The notes under the pieces are model-generated. The model searched no databases and was not told the origin of the DNA. It was given only the letters and a program-made list of their open reading frames with translations. A program made the translations under genes and the position numbers. Shown piece by piece: positions 32,891-33,580 of a stretch of DNA of 33,580 nt (positions within the stretch are counted from its first letter, which is position 1; each line of letters begins with the position of its first letter). This DNA is from Planctomycetia bacterium (lineage in GTDB: Bacteria; Planctomycetota; MHYJ01; WSZJ01). The stretch spans positions 1 to 33,580 of the forward strand of contig JADLHC010000302.1 of NCBI GenBank assembly GCA_020849035.1. Reading direction: 5' to 3'.

Positions 32891-33423
32891 CGGCGGCGGT
32901 GAAGCGGCTGGAGCAGGCGGAGCGGCGCCGCGCGTCGCTTCAGACGCTCGCGTACCTCCTGGTCGCTGGGATGGCGATGCTGTTCGCGAGCCTGACGGCG
33001 GCATACCTCGTGCGCCGGCATGGAGCGGACTGGGAGCGCGTGCGCCTGTCGCCGGCCGTGTGGGTGAACGCCGGCGTGCTGGCGGCGGCGGGGGCGGCGC
33101 TGGAGTGGGGGAAGCGGCGCGGCGCGGGGTCGCGGCGCCGGTGGATCGGGGCTTCGCTGGGGCTGGCGGTCGTGTTCCTGGCGGGGCAGGCGGGGGCGTG
33201 GCGGGAGCTGGCGGCGGCGGGGGTGTCGCCGCAGACGCACCCGCACGCGGCTTTCTTCGCGGTGTTCGCGGCCGTGCACGCCGCGCACGTGGCCGCGGGG
33301 GCCGTCGCCCTCGCGTGCGCACTTCCGCACCCGCGCCCGCTCGCGCTCGGGTTGTGCGCGGTCTGGTGGCACGCGGCGGCCGCGGCGTGGGCGTGGTCGG
33401 CCGTGCTGCTCTCGTGGTTCTAG
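32887..33423 (+). CDS. coxC: Cytochrome c oxidase subunit III-like protein, reduced
   Basis: A 178-aa membrane protein with about five hydrophobic segments, shorter than typical seven-helix subunit III (about 260-300 aa) and close to the five-helix type. TLAYLLVAGMAMLFASLTAAYLVRRHG matches the start of the family, but the conserved Glu of the xFLxSE segment is absent (Gly-Met in its place). AAVHAAHVAAGAVAL is the expected GxHGxHVxxG block, with the first Gly replaced. The end, AVWWHAAAAAWAWSAVLLSWF, keeps one His of the usual YWHFVD segment, but loses the Asp. ATG overlaps the coxA stop (ATGA). No subunit IV or assembly factor follows within the window. Confidence 0.8.
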   Translation: MTAAVKRLEQAERRRASLQTLAYLLVAGMAMLFASLTAAYLVRRHGADWERVRLSPAVWVNAGVLAAAGAALEWGKRRGAGSRRRWIGASLGLAVVFLAGQAGAWRELAAAGVSPQTHPHAAFFAVFAAVHAAHVAAGAVALACALPHPRPLALGLCAVWWHAAAAAWAWSAVLLSWF

Positions 33424-33458
33424 GCCGGGCCGCGATTGCGGTAGGATCCGGAGCGATG

Positions 33459-33580
33459 GTGCGTCCCGAAACCGATCGAGTCGGAAACGACACGATCCGC
33501 CGCTGTGCCAAGCTAGCGGGTGAAAGTCCCGCCGCGGAAAGCGCCGGTGCGCCGCGTAGCAGGCTCCGGTCGGAGGAAGA
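33459..33580 (+). ncRNA. Possible 5' end of a group II intron (cut by the window edge)
   Basis: The sequence begins GTGCG, the usual first bases of group II introns, and soon contains GCGGG-TGAAAGT-CCCGC (33516-33532), a hairpin of the form GGGTGAAAGTCCC common in domain I of bacterial group II introns; GAAA-rich and GTAGCAGG segments follow. The overlapping ORF from ATG 33456 (MVRPETDRVGND) uses third bases much less GC-biased than real genes here, arguing against coding. However, TAGGAT at 33442-33447, 8 nt before that ATG, fits the local leaderless pattern, so a small gene is the alternative. The reverse transcriptase, if any, would lie beyond the edge. Confidence 0.42.

Noticed and set aside
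33481-33580. Cobalamin riboswitch at the right edge (GGTGAAAGTCCC)
   Set aside because: The B12-box core (GCCACTG) and the required order of conserved segments are absent; the hairpin fits a group II intron better.

Overview
The window is about 33.6 kb of very GC-rich bacterial DNA, with third codon positions almost always G or C. The cell is Gram-negative in plan: there are signal-peptide outer-membrane barrels ending in Phe, lipoproteins, a Pst importer and MEP-pathway isoprenoid genes. The Pst subunits are of the long Pseudomonas-like type. Near-start TANNNT boxes, sigma54-type promoters and a heme-copper oxidase fit an environmental, respiring, deep-branching high-GC phylum such as Planctomycetota or Acidobacteriota, but I cannot assign a taxon. 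I saw no rRNA, tRNA, IS element or CRISPR array.

Layout. (1) 1-5.0 kb, minus strand: phosphate importer pstS-pstC-pstA-pstB, with pstB cut by the window edge. (2) 5.1-8.6 kb: a DUF2238 membrane protein divergent from a CoA-transferase/GNAT fusion, then a small outer-membrane barrel. (3) 8.5-15.4 kb, mostly minus strand: ispF-cysS-SCP2-like gene, and ispD followed by two tandem paralogous porin-like barrels, plus two unknown small proteins. (4) 15.5-17.4 kb: rlmN and a diguanylate cyclase. (5) 17.4-26.4 kb: a signalling and stress block with an NtrC-family regulator behind a near-consensus sigma54 promoter, a formate/nitrite-type channel, a globin-coupled histidine kinase, three tandem-domain universal stress proteins, a stand-alone divergent chaperonin and MobB. 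(6) 26.5-28.2 kb: a GAF-PAS NtrB-like kinase. (7) 28.7-33.4 kb: two paralogous copper-site lipoproteins followed by cytochrome oxidase subunits II, I and III. (8) The last ~120 bp resemble the 5' end of a group II intron.

How the parts may work together. Block 5 has the parts of a low-oxygen or dormancy response: a heme-based sensor kinase, an enhancer-binding regulator, an anion channel, many Usp domains and a chaperonin. It recalls the logic of the mycobacterial DosR regulon but with unrelated regulators; this is inference. Block 7 looks like one respiratory unit in which two CxxHxxM cupredoxin-like lipoproteins could hand electrons to the CuA site of subunit II.

The most unusual observation is in subunit I. 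All heme and CuB ligands and the HPEVY motif are present, but the residues that define both canonical A-family proton channels (the D-channel Asp and Asn, and the K-channel Lys and Thr) are replaced by Gly, Leu and Phe. A second unexplained element is a possible structured small RNA, ending in the only long T-tract terminator I noticed, on the minus strand upstream of this operon.
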